Shown in pieces: positions 17,840 to 28,255 of a DNA stretch of 64,000 nucleotides. Numbering within the stretch: the stretch's first letter is position 1; each line of letters starts with the position of its first letter. The notes beneath the pieces were generated by a model. That model saw only the letters and a program-made list of their open reading frames with translations, searched no databases and was not told the origin of the DNA. The position numbers and the translations under genes were made by a program. The DNA lies in contig NZ_CP109132.1 in NCBI RefSeq assembly GCF_035918015.1, forward strand, positions 5,022,001 through 5,086,000, in the 5' to 3' direction. The stretch is from Streptomyces sp. NBC_01754 (GTDB lineage: Bacteria; Actinomycetota; Actinomycetes; Streptomycetales; Streptomycetaceae).

Positions 17840-18745
17840 ATGAAGGACCTTCCCGCCCGCCGTCTGCTCCTGGTGCACGCACACCCAGACGACGAGTCGA
17901 TCAACAACGGCGCCACCATGGCCAGGTACGCGGCCGAGGGCGCCCACGTCACCCTGGTGACGTGCACACGCGGCGAAGAGGGCGAGATCATCCCGCCGGA
18001 TCTGGCCCACCTCGCCGCCGACCGGGACGACACCCTCGGCACCCACCGCGTCGGTGAACTCGCCGCCGCGATGACGGAGCTGGGGGTCACCGACCACCGG
18101 TTCCTGGGCGGCCCGGGGCGGTTCAGGGACTCCGGGATGATGGGCACCGAGCAGAACCACCGGCCCGGTGCCTTCTGGGACGCCGACCTGGACGAGGCGG
18201 CCGGGCACCTGGTGGAGGTCATCCGCGCGGTGCGCCCGCAGGTCCTCGTCACCTACGACCCGGACGGGGGCTACGGCCACCCGGACCACATCCAGGCGCA
18301 CCGGGTCGCGATGCGCGCCGCCGAGCTGGCCGCCGACCCCGCGTACGGCGCCCCGCACACGATCGCGAAGATCTACTGGAACCGGGTGCCCCGGACCGTG
18401 GCCGAGGACGCATTCGCCCGGCTGCGGGAGAGCGCCCCGGACGCCTTCGGGGGCATCGCCGCCGTCGACGACGTCCCCGGTGTGGTGGACGACGGCCGGA
18501 TCACCGCGGAGATCGACGGTTCGGCCCACGCCGCGGCGAAGACCGCGGCCATGCGGGCGCACGCCACCCAGATCGCGGTGGACGGCCCGTTCTTCGCCCT
18601 TTCGAACGATCTCGGGCAGCCCGTCTTCACCACCGAGTACTACGAGTTGGTACGAGGGGCCGCGGGCGGGGACGATGGCGCCAAGGAGCACGACCTCTTC
18701 GCGGGCGTGCCGGACGTGGCGGCCGCACCGGGAGCACGGACATGA
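17840..18745 (+). CDS. mshB: MshB, mycothiol biosynthesis deacetylase
   Basis: Zinc hydrolase (301 aa, LmbE/PIG-L family) that removes the acetyl group from N-acetylglucosaminyl-inositol, the second step of mycothiol synthesis. The motif AHPDDES gives ligands His15 and Asp18, with the catalytic Asp17 beside them; GHPDHIQAH near residues 146-154 supplies the third ligand. CTRGEEGE and the [17 protein letters not shown] stretch are typical of MshB rather than of generic LmbE proteins. No ribosome site precedes the ATG. The stop overlaps the next start (ATGA), as in the mycobacterial mshB locus, where a membrane protein also follows. Confidence 0.9.
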   Translation: MKDLPARRLLLVHAHPDDESINNGATMARYAAEGAHVTLVTCTRGEEGEIIPPDLAHLAADRDDTLGTHRVGELAAAMTELGVTDHRFLGGPGRFRDSGMMGTEQNHRPGAFWDADLDEAAGHLVEVIRAVRPQVLVTYDPDGGYGHPDHIQAHRVAMRAAELAADPAYGAPHTIAKIYWNRVPRTVAEDAFARLRESAPDAFGGIAAVDDVPGVVDDGRITAEIDGSAHAAAKTAAMRAHATQIAVDGPFFALSNDLGQPVFTTEYYELVRGAAGGDDGAKEHDLFAGVPDVAAAPGART

Positions 18746-19197
18746 GCAGCAGACAGCGCGCCTCGTCGCGGGCGCCGCGTAGCAACGCCCCGCCCAGGGC
18801 CCCGGAGCGCCTCGGGCCCGCCGCCCGGCCGAACCCCGCCAGGATCGCCGTGTACACCGGCCTCCTGGTCCTGGGCGCGGCCGTCGGGCTCGCCGGCACG
18901 CTGGTGCAGGCGGCCGTGTTCCCCGGTGGGTTGATCCTCGCGCTGGTGGCGTCGGGAGGGCTGTTCCACGGCGGCAGGGTGCTCACCGGCACCCAGCTCG
19001 GCGCGCTGGTACCGGCGGTGGGCTGGTTCGCCGTGGTGGTCCTGCTGCTCGGCGGGCGTCCCGAGGGCGACTACGCCTTCGGTGACGAGATCGGCCTGGC
19101 GCTCTTCATGCTCGGCACGATGGCCGTCGCTGTGATGTGTGCCACCATGTCGCGTCCGTCTGTTCCGGCCAACGAGAGCCGTCCATCCGGCACGTGA
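18742..19197 (+). CDS. Membrane protein translated with mshB (DUF6113-like)
   Basis: A 151-aa protein starting inside the mshB stop (ATGA), so translation is coupled. A basic N-terminus of about 33 residues precedes four hydrophobic segments, among them [18 protein letters not shown] and [13 protein letters not shown]. The DUF name is from memory. Its constant position after mshB in actinobacteria suggests a link with mycothiol or its precursors, but nothing in the sequence shows a function. Confidence 0.75.
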   Translation: MSSRQRASSRAPRSNAPPRAPERLGPAARPNPARIAVYTGLLVLGAAVGLAGTLVQAAVFPGGLILALVASGGLFHGGRVLTGTQLGALVPAVGWFAVVVLLLGGRPEGDYAFGDEIGLALFMLGTMAVAVMCATMSRPSVPANESRPSGT

Positions 19198-19372
19198 TGT
19201 GCGGTGTCCGTCCCTGGGCCGCCGCCCGGGGCGGGGGCGGGCGCATCCTTGTCACCCCTACGAGCGCGGAGTCCTGCGGCGGCGGCCAGTAAGCTGGTGC
19301 GCGCGCCGAGCCGTCCCCTGGCCTGCGGCATGGGGGAAGTACGGGCGGCGGAGCCAATCGGGAGAACCTGCT

Positions 19373-21406
19373 TTGAGTCGTGAAACTGACAGTTCGTCCT
19401 CCGGGCCCCAGGGGCGCGGCGGAGCCGCGTACCCGTCGGGTACGCCGCCGTACGGATCACGCCAGTATCCGTCGCCGCACCCGTCCGACGGCGGGCCGGG
19501 CGGGGCTCCGGAGCCTGCGGACCCGCCCCGGCCCGAGGAACCCAGGACGGAGACGACGCTGACGACCCGTATCCGGATCAACATCCCGGGTTCGCGTCCG
19601 ATTCCGCCGGTCGTCATGCGTACGCCGATGAGCGACGCCGACGCCTCCGACGGCCGCCCGGACGCCGATCGCGCCGGCGACGGGCCGGCCGGTGAGGGCG
19701 TCGGCACGGGCCCGCAGCCGCGGGACGGCGGCCAGGAGGGCGAGACCCCCGCCGGGAAGCCGGCCAGGGAGAAGAGCGGCAGCGACTGGTTCGCCCCGCG
19801 CAAGCCGGTGCCGTCCGCCCCGGCGGACGGCGGCGGTGAGCCCGTGGCCGGGCCGGGTCCGGCTTCCGGTCCGGGCGCCGGCTACGGCGACGACCCGGTC
19901 GCCGCCGGTTCCGCTTCCGTTCCGCCCCGCGCGGATCTGCCGTACCGCTCCGGTGGGGGCGCTCCCCAGCGGGAGCCCAGCGCCCTCGACGCATACGGGG
20001 TGGACGGCCCCGGCGGGCCCCGTGCGACTCCGGACACGGGAGGGCCCACCCCCGCCCCGTCCGGACCCACCACGGGACCCGTCGGCGGTAGTTCGTCCCT
20101 GACCCCGGACCTGGACAAGATCGCCCGCACGACCGGCGGCCCGGGTGAACCGTCCGGACCCGCCGGGCCCCGGCCCGGCGGCGCGGCCGGTCCGGAGGGG
20201 CCCTTCGGCCCCGGCGGCATGGCGCCCCGGCTGTCCGACGACACGGCGATCCTCACACCGCAGGCCGGCCTGCCCGCCCGTGGTCCCGTCGGCCAGGTCT
20301 CCGGTGACACCCTCACCGGCGGCATCCCCGCGGTGCCCCCGGACACCCGCCCCCCGTTCCCCGGCGGACCGGGTGTCCCCAGCTTCCCCGACGGACCGGG
20401 CAAGCAGTCGGCCGAGATTCCCGCGGAGCCCGCGCCGAAGGCCACGGCGCCCGCCAAGAAGGGCCGCTCCAAGCTGGTCCTCCTGTGCGTCGCCGTGTTC
20501 GTGCTGTTCGGAATCGCCTACGGGGCCGGACTGCTGATGAACCACTCCGAGGTGCCCAAGGGCACCACCGTCCTCGGCGTGGACATCGGCGGCGGCACGA
20601 AGGAGGAGGCGGTCACCAAGCTCGAAGCCACCTTCGGCAAGCGGGCCCAGTCCCCCCTCACGCTGTCCGTGGACGGCAAGGAACAGAAGCTCGACCCGGA
20701 GAAGGCGGGACTCGTCCTGGACAGCCAGGCGACCGTACGGGGCGCTGCGGGCAGCGACTACAACCCGGTCTCCGTGATCGGTTCGCTGTTCGGCGGGGCG
20801 CGTCCGGCCGACCCGGTGATCCCCGTCGACGAGGAGAAGCTGGGCGTCGCCCTGGCCGACCTGGCGGGCGGCTCGGGCTCCGCCAACGACGGCACGATCA
20901 GGTTCGAGCCGGACAAGGCCGTGCCGGTACCGGGGAAGTCGGGCAAGGCCCTCGACGTCAACCGGTCGATGATCTCCGTCCGCGACGCCTACCGCACGCA
21001 GGTCGAGACGGGGAAGCCCGCCGTCGTGGAACTGCCCGTAGCCACCACCGAACCCACCATCGACCAGGCCGAACTGGACCGGGCCATGAAGGAGTTCGCG
21101 GAGCCGGCGATGTCGGGGCTGATCACCATCAAGGCGGGACCCAAGCAGATCGACTTCGGTCCCGCGCGGTCGCTGCCGGAGATCCTGTCCATGAAGCCGG
21201 TCGACGGCCGCCTGGTCGAGGTCTACGACAAGAAGGCGATCGACACCCTGCTGGACGGTGTCTTCGACGGCATCATGATCACCAAGGGGGACGGGCAGCA
21301 GCACGAGGTCGGCGCCGACGACGTGGCCCACGCCATGCGGAGCGCGCTCCTCGGCAAGACCCCCGCCGAGCGCACCGTCACCATCGACCTCGGTGGCGAG
21401 GGCTGA
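19373..21406 (+). CDS. Membrane-anchored VanW-type peptidoglycan-binding protein
   Basis: A 677-aa protein in three parts. Residues 1 to about 360 are a disordered, Pro/Gly-rich cytoplasmic region. One membrane helix follows (KLVLLCVAVFVLFGIAYGAG, about 365-385). The extracytoplasmic domain of about 290 residues begins TTVLGVDIGGGTKEEAVTKLE and resembles the repeated peptidoglycan-binding domain found with VanW proteins. The frame is open upstream to 19139, but TTG at 19373 has GGGAG 8 nt before it and gives MSRETDSSSS, the N-terminus I recall for homologues. A wall-remodelling role is inferred from the domain. Confidence 0.75.
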   Translation: MSRETDSSSSGPQGRGGAAYPSGTPPYGSRQYPSPHPSDGGPGGAPEPADPPRPEEPRTETTLTTRIRINIPGSRPIPPVVMRTPMSDADASDGRPDADRAGDGPAGEGVGTGPQPRDGGQEGETPAGKPAREKSGSDWFAPRKPVPSAPADGGGEPVAGPGPASGPGAGYGDDPVAAGSASVPPRADLPYRSGGGAPQREPSALDAYGVDGPGGPRATPDTGGPTPAPSGPTTGPVGGSSSLTPDLDKIARTTGGPGEPSGPAGPRPGGAAGPEGPFGPGGMAPRLSDDTAILTPQAGLPARGPVGQVSGDTLTGGIPAVPPDTRPPFPGGPGVPSFPDGPGKQSAEIPAEPAPKATAPAKKGRSKLVLLCVAVFVLFGIAYGAGLLMNHSEVPKGTTVLGVDIGGGTKEEAVTKLEATFGKRAQSPLTLSVDGKEQKLDPEKAGLVLDSQATVRGAAGSDYNPVSVIGSLFGGARPADPVIPVDEEKLGVALADLAGGSGSANDGTIRFEPDKAVPVPGKSGKALDVNRSMISVRDAYRTQVETGKPAVVELPVATTEPTIDQAELDRAMKEFAEPAMSGLITIKAGPKQIDFGPARSLPEILSMKPVDGRLVEVYDKKAIDTLLDGVFDGIMITKGDGQQHEVGADDVAHAMRSALLGKTPAERTVTIDLGGEG

Positions 21407-21478
21407 CCGGCCGCGCCGCGCCTCCTGTCCGCCGGGCCGTGCCGTGCGTGCGTCGAGCACGGTGTGGCGGCGGCCGGC

Positions 21479-21512
21479 ACCGCCCCCGTCCGGGCTTCCG
21501 GTCGGGGGCGGT
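21479..21512 (+). terminator. Terminator after the VanW-type gene
   Basis: A 15-bp stem with one mismatch (21479-21493 with 21498-21512) and a GCTT loop lies about 70 nt after the stop codon. The context, end of one unit and before the promoter region of an ABC operon, supports termination. Confidence 0.75.
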
Positions 21513-21524
21513 CCCGTGCGCACG

Positions 21525-21552
21525 GTGTGACACCGCCCCGCCGGTGTCACAC
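21525..21552. promoter_or_regulatory. Inverted repeat upstream of ABC exporter operon
   Basis: A perfect 11-bp inverted repeat, GTGTGACACCG with CGGTGTCACAC, is separated by 6 nt. It follows the terminator and lies about 80 nt before the exporter start. Because each arm contains GTGTGACA, it could be an operator as well as a hairpin. The regulator is not identified. Confidence 0.45.
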
Positions 21553-21559
21553 GACCCGT

Positions 21560-21573
21560 ATGACATCCGTCAT
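21560..21573. promoter_or_regulatory. ATGAC-N4-GTCAT operator candidate
   Basis: A dyad ATGAC ATCC GTCAT is centred about 66 nt before the exporter ATG. Homodimeric NarL-family response regulators bind short inverted repeats at this distance as activators. The same operon region encodes such a regulator (24646-25257), so autoregulation is a reasonable inference. Confidence 0.45.
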
Positions 21574-21632
21574 GGCGGGATCACGACCGGCGGCACTGCC
21601 GGACAGGCGCCCCCGGCGGCCAGGCTGGTCGC

Positions 21633-22580
21633 ATGACAACGACAGCCGCCGGCCCCACGGCCGGGCCCGTCGCCGCGGACACCGCCGTGGTGAGATTCGA
21701 GAACGTCGGCAAGGCGTACGGCGGCGTACGCGCCGTCGACGGCCTCAGCCTGTGCCTCCACCCGGGCGAGACCGTCGCCCTGCTCGGCCCGAACGGTGCC
21801 GGCAAGTCCTCCACCCTCGACCTGCTCCTCGGGCTCCGCCACCCCGACTCCGGCAGCGTCCGGGTCTTCGGCACCAGCCCCCGGGAAGCCCTCGTGGCCG
21901 GCCGGGTCGGGGCGATGCTCCAGTCCGGCGGCCTGATGGAGGACGTCACGGTCGCCGAACTGGTCGCCCTGACCTGCTCGCTGCATCCCCGGCCGTACCC
22001 GGCGGGTGAGGTACTGGCCCGCGCCGGGATCACCCAGATCGCCGACCGCCCGGTCGACAAGCTCTCCGGGGGACAGGAACAGCGGGTGCGCTTCGCGCTC
22101 GCCACCGCCGGTGCCAACGACCTGATCGTGCTCGACGAGCCGACCACCGGTATGGACGTCACCGCGCGCCAGGCCTTCTGGGCGACCATGCGCGAGCAGG
22201 CCGACGCGGGCCGCACGGTGCTGTTCGCCACCCACTACCTCGAAGAGGCCGACGCGATCGCCGACCGTGTGCTCGTCCTCCACAGGGGCCGCCTGCTCGC
22301 CGACGGCACCGCCGGCGAGATCAAGGCGATGGCGGGCGCCCGCCGGATCTCCTTCGAGCTGGAGGAGGGGGCCGACCAGGCACTCCTGCGCGAACTCCCC
22401 TTCCTGGCCTCGCTGGAGGTCACCGGGGGACGGGTCCGGATCCAGTCGCACGACGCCGACGGGACCGTCCACGCGGTGTACGCCCTCGGCCTGCGCCCGC
22501 GCGCACTCGAGGTCACCGCACCCGGCCTGGAACAGGCATTCGTCGCCATCACCGAGGCCGAGGAGGCCCGTACCGCATGA
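21633..22580 (+). CDS. ABC exporter ATP-binding protein (drug-type)
   Basis: ATPase of 315 aa similar to DrrA/CcmA-type exporters. Walker A is GPNGAGKSS near residue 52, the signature is LSGGQEQRVRFALA, Walker B is LIVLDEPTTGMD and the switch histidine is in ATHYLEEAD. The C-terminal 80 residues form the small domain common in this group. No ribosome site is seen before the ATG; the sequence CAGGCT 6 nt upstream is a poor -10-like match. The stop overlaps the permease start (ATGA). Confidence 0.9.
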   Translation: MTTTAAGPTAGPVAADTAVVRFENVGKAYGGVRAVDGLSLCLHPGETVALLGPNGAGKSSTLDLLLGLRHPDSGSVRVFGTSPREALVAGRVGAMLQSGGLMEDVTVAELVALTCSLHPRPYPAGEVLARAGITQIADRPVDKLSGGQEQRVRFALATAGANDLIVLDEPTTGMDVTARQAFWATMREQADAGRTVLFATHYLEEADAIADRVLVLHRGRLLADGTAGEIKAMAGARRISFELEEGADQALLRELPFLASLEVTGGRVRIQSHDADGTVHAVYALGLRPRALEVTAPGLEQAFVAITEAEEARTA

Positions 22581-23317
22581 ACGCCCTGATCCGGCTCGAA
22601 GTCCTCCGCACCCTGCGGAACAAGAAGTTCATGTTCTTCTCGGTCATCTACCCGTCGGTGATCTACCTGCTGATCTCCGGCACCCAGTCCGGTGCGGGGA
22701 ACGTCCCGGGCACCGAACTGCCGCTGGCGGCCTACTTCATGGTCTCGATGGCCTCCTTCGGCGCGCTGACCGCCGTCCTGATGGGCAACAGCGAACGCAT
22801 CGCGAAGGAACGCGAGAAGGGCTGGGTCCGCCAGCTCCGGCTCACCGCCCTCCCCGGCCGGGGCTACGTCCTCGCGAAGATCGCGGGCGCGGCCGTCGTG
22901 ACCCTGCCCTGCATCGTGGTGGTCTTCGCCGTCGCCGCGGTGGCCCAGCACGTGCGGCTGGAGGCCTGGCAGTGGCCCGTGCTGACCGCGGTCGTCTGGG
23001 CGGGCTCGCTGGTCTTCGCGGCGCTCGGTGTCGCCATCGGCTACTTGGTGAGCGGGGACGCCGTACGGCCCCTCACGATGACCGTCTACTTCGGCCTGTC
23101 CATCCTCGGCGGCCTGTGGATGCCCGCCGCCGTCTTCCCGCAGTGGCTCCAGAACATCTCCGTGTGGCTGCCCACCCACGCGTACGCCGCTCTGGGGCAG
23201 GCCGTCGAGACGGGCGGAGCGCCCGAGGCGAGGGACGTCGCCCTGCTCTGCGCCTACTTCCTGCTCTTCGCGGGCGGCGCGGCCTGGCTCTACCGGAAGG
23301 ACGCGGTGAAGGCGTGA
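22577..23317 (+). CDS. ABC-2 type exporter permease
   Basis: Membrane partner (246 aa) of the preceding ATPase. It has about six hydrophobic segments, the cytoplasmic ERIAKEREKGWVRQLRLTAL stretch near residues 72-91 that is typical of ABC-2 permeases, and a final helix ending in YRKDAVKA. The start overlaps the ATPase stop by 4 bases and the stop overlaps the kinase start (GTGA). The substrate is unknown; coupling to a two-component system suggests response to an envelope-active compound. Confidence 0.88.
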   Translation: MNALIRLEVLRTLRNKKFMFFSVIYPSVIYLLISGTQSGAGNVPGTELPLAAYFMVSMASFGALTAVLMGNSERIAKEREKGWVRQLRLTALPGRGYVLAKIAGAAVVTLPCIVVVFAVAAVAQHVRLEAWQWPVLTAVVWAGSLVFAALGVAIGYLVSGDAVRPLTMTVYFGLSILGGLWMPAAVFPQWLQNISVWLPTHAYAALGQAVETGGAPEARDVALLCAYFLLFAGGAAWLYRKDAVKA

Positions 23318-24507
23318 GCCACGAGGACGGGGACGGGGGCGTGATCGTCCTGCGGGACGGCCCGCCCGGCGGCAGGCGGCAGTTCGTCGTCAAGCTGCTG
23401 TGGATCGGTGTCTGGCTCGCCTTCATGAGCGCACCGGTGAAGGATCTCCTCGACGGCGGCCTCAGCTCCCACGAACGCGTGCTGGGCGGCACGGGACTCG
23501 CCGTGTTCGTCGCGCTCTACCTGGTGCTGCTCTTCCGCCACACGTCCCGGGCGCTGAGCCGGCGCCGCGTCCTGGCCACGCTCGGCCTGCTCGGGGCCGT
23601 GGCGTCCGTCCTCTCCCTGACCCTCGGCGCCCCCTGGTTCGTGCTGTTCGTGTACGTCTCCGTCTCGGCCGGGGCCACCCTGCCGATCCGGTGGTCGCGC
23701 CTGCTGGTCCCCCTGGCCGGCGCGGTCATGGTGGGGGCAGGACTCACCCTGCACGACGCCCGCTCGACGATCACCGCCCTGCTCTTCCCGGCGCTGCTCG
23801 GCGGGTTCGCCATGGCCGGCGTACGGCAGCTGGTGCGTACGACCGTCCAACTGCGTGAGGCACGTGCGACCGTCGCCGGACTCGCCGCCAACGAGGAGCG
23901 GCTGAGACTCGCCCGGGACCTGCACGACCTGCTCGGCCACTCGCTCTCGCTGATCACCCTCAAGAGCGAGCTGGCGGGCCGTATGCTCCCCGAACACCCC
24001 GACCGGGCCGCCGAGCAGGTCGCCGACATCGAACGGGTCAGCAGGCAGGCTCTGATGGACGTACGCGACGCCGTCAGCGGGTACCGCCGCCCCACGCTCC
24101 CCGGCGAACTGGCCGGGGCCCGCACGGCGCTCGCCGCCGCCGGTATCACCGCCGACGTCCCGGCCGACGCGCCCGGCGAACTGCCGGAGCAGGCCGGGGA
24201 GGCGCTGGCCTGGGGGCTGCGGGAGGCCGTCACCAACGTCGTACGGCACAGCGGCGCCCGGCGCTGCGAGGTCCGCCTCGTGCGGCGCGAGACCCTCGAC
24301 GGGCCGCTGCTCGAACTCACGGTCACCGACGACGGGCTCGGCGCCCCGGGCAGCCCGCCGGGCAACGGGCTCACCGGCCTCGCGGAGCGCCTGACGCACG
24401 TCCGGGGATCGCTCACCACCGGACCCGGCATCGGCACGGGGGCCCGGGGCAGGGGCTTCGCCCTCACCCTCCGGGTCCCCGCCGACGGGGAGCGGACGCA
24501 TGTCTGA
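23314..24507 (+). CDS. Sensor histidine kinase (NarL/DesK type)
   Basis: Membrane sensor of 397 aa starting at a GTG that overlaps the permease stop (GTGA). About five membrane helices occupy residues 25-175. The HisKA_3 motif ARDLHDLLGHSLSLI places the phosphorylated histidine at 204. The ATPase domain has N-box ALAWGLREAVTNVVRHSG and G-box DDGLGAPG and GNGLTGLAERL. Such DesK-like kinases next to a two-gene ABC exporter usually sense the transported compound or membrane state. The cognate regulator follows after 138 bases. Confidence 0.9.
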   Translation: MSHEDGDGGVIVLRDGPPGGRRQFVVKLLWIGVWLAFMSAPVKDLLDGGLSSHERVLGGTGLAVFVALYLVLLFRHTSRALSRRRVLATLGLLGAVASVLSLTLGAPWFVLFVYVSVSAGATLPIRWSRLLVPLAGAVMVGAGLTLHDARSTITALLFPALLGGFAMAGVRQLVRTTVQLREARATVAGLAANEERLRLARDLHDLLGHSLSLITLKSELAGRMLPEHPDRAAEQVADIERVSRQALMDVRDAVSGYRRPTLPGELAGARTALAAAGITADVPADAPGELPEQAGEALAWGLREAVTNVVRHSGARRCEVRLVRRETLDGPLLELTVTDDGLGAPGSPPGNGLTGLAERLTHVRGSLTTGPGIGTGARGRGFALTLRVPADGERTHV

Positions 24508-24632
24508 CACCCCCCGCCCGCTCCCGCCCGGGACGCCGGTGTCCCCCGTACCGTCCCGGCCCCCCGGTCGTACGTCCCCCGCGCCCGGCGGCCCGGCCTC
24601 CGGGCGGACGGCGTCGGTTCGAGGACACCGCC

Positions 24633-24638
24633 TAGGAT
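24633..24638 (+). promoter_or_regulatory. Probable -10 box of leaderless response-regulator gene
   Basis: TAGGAT lies 7 nt before the ATG at 24646. The AGGA within it could also be read as a weak ribosome site, but the spacing and the 138-nt gap after the kinase gene favour a separate promoter. Confidence 0.4.
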
Positions 24639-24645
24639 CCACCCG

Positions 24646-25257
24646 ATGAGCACGATCAGACTTCTTCTCGCCGAGGACCAGTCCATGGTGCGGGAGGCAC
24701 TCGCCGCGCTCCTCGGGCTGGAGCCGGACATCGAGGTGGTCGCCCAGGTCGCCCGTGGCGACGAGGTCGTGGAGGCGGCCCGTGCGCACCGGGCCGACGT
24801 GGCCCTCCTGGACATCGAGATGCCGGGCCGTACGGGCATCGAGGCCGCCGCCGACCTCCACCGGGAGCTGCCCGGGGTGAAGGTGGTCGTGGTCACCACC
24901 TTCGGCCGTCCCGGATACCTCCGCCGTGCCATGGAGGCGGGCGCGGACGCCTTCCTGGTCAAGGACGCCCCGGCGGCCCAGCTGGCCGCCGCCGTACGCA
25001 CGGTGCTCGCGGGCGAACGGGTCATCGACCCCGCCCTGGCCGCGGCCGCCCTCGCCGAGGGCGCGGACCCGCTGACCGACCGCGAGCGCGACGTGCTCCG
25101 TGAGGCGGCGGGCGGCGCGACCAACGCGGAGATCGCCGGCGCTCTGCACCTCTCGACGGGGACGGTGCGCAACTACCTCTCCACGGCGATACAGAAGACG
25201 GCCGCACGCAACCGGGCGGAGGCCGTGCGGGTCGCCCGGGAGAAGGGCTGGCTCTGA
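24646..25257 (+). CDS. NarL/LuxR-family response regulator
   Basis: DNA-binding regulator of 203 aa. The receiver domain has acidic residues at 10-11 (AEDQS), the phosphoacceptor Asp56 in VALLDIEMPG, the Thr in VVTTFG and Lys in LVKDAP. The LuxR helix-turn-helix (LTDRERDVLREAAGGATNAEIAGALHLSTGTVRNY) lies near 140-175. It is the partner of the kinase just upstream and probably controls the ABC exporter operon through the dyad at 21560-21573. Confidence 0.9.
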   Translation: MSTIRLLLAEDQSMVREALAALLGLEPDIEVVAQVARGDEVVEAARAHRADVALLDIEMPGRTGIEAAADLHRELPGVKVVVVTTFGRPGYLRRAMEAGADAFLVKDAPAAQLAAAVRTVLAGERVIDPALAAAALAEGADPLTDRERDVLREAAGGATNAEIAGALHLSTGTVRNYLSTAIQKTAARNRAEAVRVAREKGWL

Positions 25258-25405
25258 CCCCGCCGCCCGGGGCCGGCACGGCGCGCCACGGGCGGCCCGG
25301 CCCGCGTGCTCCGGGCGGAAACGCGGGCAGGACGGCGGCCCGGCCGCAGCTGCGACCGGGCCGCGGGAACCGCCCGGAACCCCCCGGTTCACGGAGTCGG
25401 GCCGT

Positions 25406-25456
25406 GCCCGCCGGGTCCCGCCGTACGCCCTGCGGGCGGGGCGGGACCCGGCGGGC
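25406..25456. terminator. Bidirectional terminator between response regulator and GH55 gene
   Basis: A perfect 17-bp stem (25406-25422 with 25440-25456) and a 17-nt loop lie between two convergent genes, ending 6 nt from the stop of the minus-strand gene. Confidence 0.85.
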
Positions 25457-25461
25457 AGGCC

Positions 25462-27279
<1,818 letters not shown>

Positions 27280-27337
27280 GGAGTACGTCTCCTGAGTCGT
27301 GGTGGTGGGGGGCACGACGGACGGGCGAGAGAGTCGA

Positions 27338-27349
27338 GAGAGCGCTCTC
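27338..27349. promoter_or_regulatory. LacI/CebR-like operator of the GH55 gene
   Basis: GAGAGCGCTCTC is a perfect 12-bp palindrome with the AGCGCT core of CebR boxes. Compared with the known 14-bp CebR site TGGGAGCGCTCCCA it matches 11 of 14 positions when read on the minus strand. It would lie just downstream of the predicted transcription start, where a bound repressor blocks transcription. CebR is the cellobiose-responsive repressor of glucanase genes. Confidence 0.6.
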
Positions 27350-27360
27350 ACGTGGCGCCG

Positions 27361-27390
27361 ATGTAACCGCTACGGTCCTGGACACGTCAA
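27361..27390 (-). promoter_or_regulatory. Sigma-70-type promoter of the GH55 gene
   Basis: Read on the minus strand: TTGACG (27390-27385), an 18-nt spacer, then TTACAT (27366-27361). The palindromic operator follows 11 nt later, and the start codon is about 75 nt from the expected transcription start. Confidence 0.55.
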
Positions 27391-27613
27391 GAGGTGTGCG
27401 TCGGTGAGGTGTGTGCGGATGCCGTGGGCGCAACAAATAACGGCTCTCGAAAGGCAATTGACCCGGTATGGTGCTGAATCCGGGAGGCGCTGACTTCACA
27501 TGATGACGTCCTCCCCGAAGGCGAGGCCGAGGGGAAGACGGAGGTTCGGGCGGGTGGTCGCCGGGCGCCCGGACGACCCGAGGCCGGGGAACGCGGGCGG
27601 GCGCCCGGGGCCG

Positions 27614-28180
27614 TCAGCCCTCGCGTACCAGCTCGCGGACCACCCGGGCCGGGTTGCCCACCGCCACCACCCCGGACGGCAGGTCCCTGGTGACCACCGA
27701 ACCCGCGCCGACCACGGTGTCCTCCCCGATCGTGACGCCCGGGCAGACGATCACACCGCCGCCGAGCCACACGTTGTCGCCGATCGTGACGGGCTCAGCC
27801 GCCTCCCACTTGGCCCGCCGTGCCTCCGGCTCCAGGGGGTGGGTGGGTGTGAGCAGCTGTACGTTCGGCCCGATCTGGACGTCGGCGCCGATGGTGACAC
27901 GGCCGACGTCCAGGAGGACGGCACCGAAGTTCACGAACGTGCGGGGCCCCACGGTGATGTTGTAGCCGTAGTCCACCCGCAGCGGGGGCCGGATCTCCAC
28001 ATCCGCCCCGATCTCGCCCAGCAGCTCCGTGAGGGCGGTCCTGCGGCCCTGCGGGTCCGCGGCCGATGTGGCGTTGAACCGCTCGCTCAGCAACGCCGCG
28101 CGCAGGGCGTCTGCGGCGAGTTCGGGGTCGTCGGCGAGGTACGGCTCACCGGCGAGCATGGCGTCCTTCTGACTCGGCAC
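27614..28180 (-). CDS. Maltose O-acetyltransferase-like hexapeptide acetyltransferase
   Basis: Acetyl-CoA-dependent O-acetyltransferase of 188 aa (Maa/NodL/LacA group). The N-terminal Mac domain MPSQKDAMLAGEPYLADDPEL is followed by a left-handed beta-helix with hexapeptide turns (ITVGPRTFVNFG, VTIGADVQIGPN, VTIGDNVWLGGG, VTIGEDTVVGAGS). The catalytic His is probably in LLTPTHPL. GTG at 28180 has AGGAAGGAG upstream. The natural acceptor is probably a sugar, but this is not shown. It is the last of three minus-strand genes. Confidence 0.88.
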   Translation of the reverse strand: MPSQKDAMLAGEPYLADDPELAADALRAALLSERFNATSAADPQGRRTALTELLGEIGADVEIRPPLRVDYGYNITVGPRTFVNFGAVLLDVGRVTIGADVQIGPNVQLLTPTHPLEPEARRAKWEAAEPVTIGDNVWLGGGVIVCPGVTIGEDTVVGAGSVVTRDLPSGVVAVGNPARVVRELVREG

Positions 28181-28255
28181 GTCCCGCTCCTTCCTCTGTT
28201 CTCCGGATCCGGGGCGGACCCGCTCCCGTCGAGCAGGGCCCCGGCCGCCCCGTTC

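Larger units (their letters stand above)
27280..27613. other. Promoter region of the GH55 gene
   Basis: No gene is seen between the GH55 start and the stop of the acetyltransferase. The region holds the GH55 ribosome site, a LacI-type palindrome and a promoter, all listed separately. From about 27400 to 27613 I see no further signal apart from lower GC content near 27420-27480. Confidence 0.6.

Noticed and set aside
27280..27351. N-terminal extension of the GH55 protein
   Set aside because: The extra codons cover the operator palindrome and lack a ribosome site; the ATG at 27279 has AGGAG and begins a proper signal peptide.
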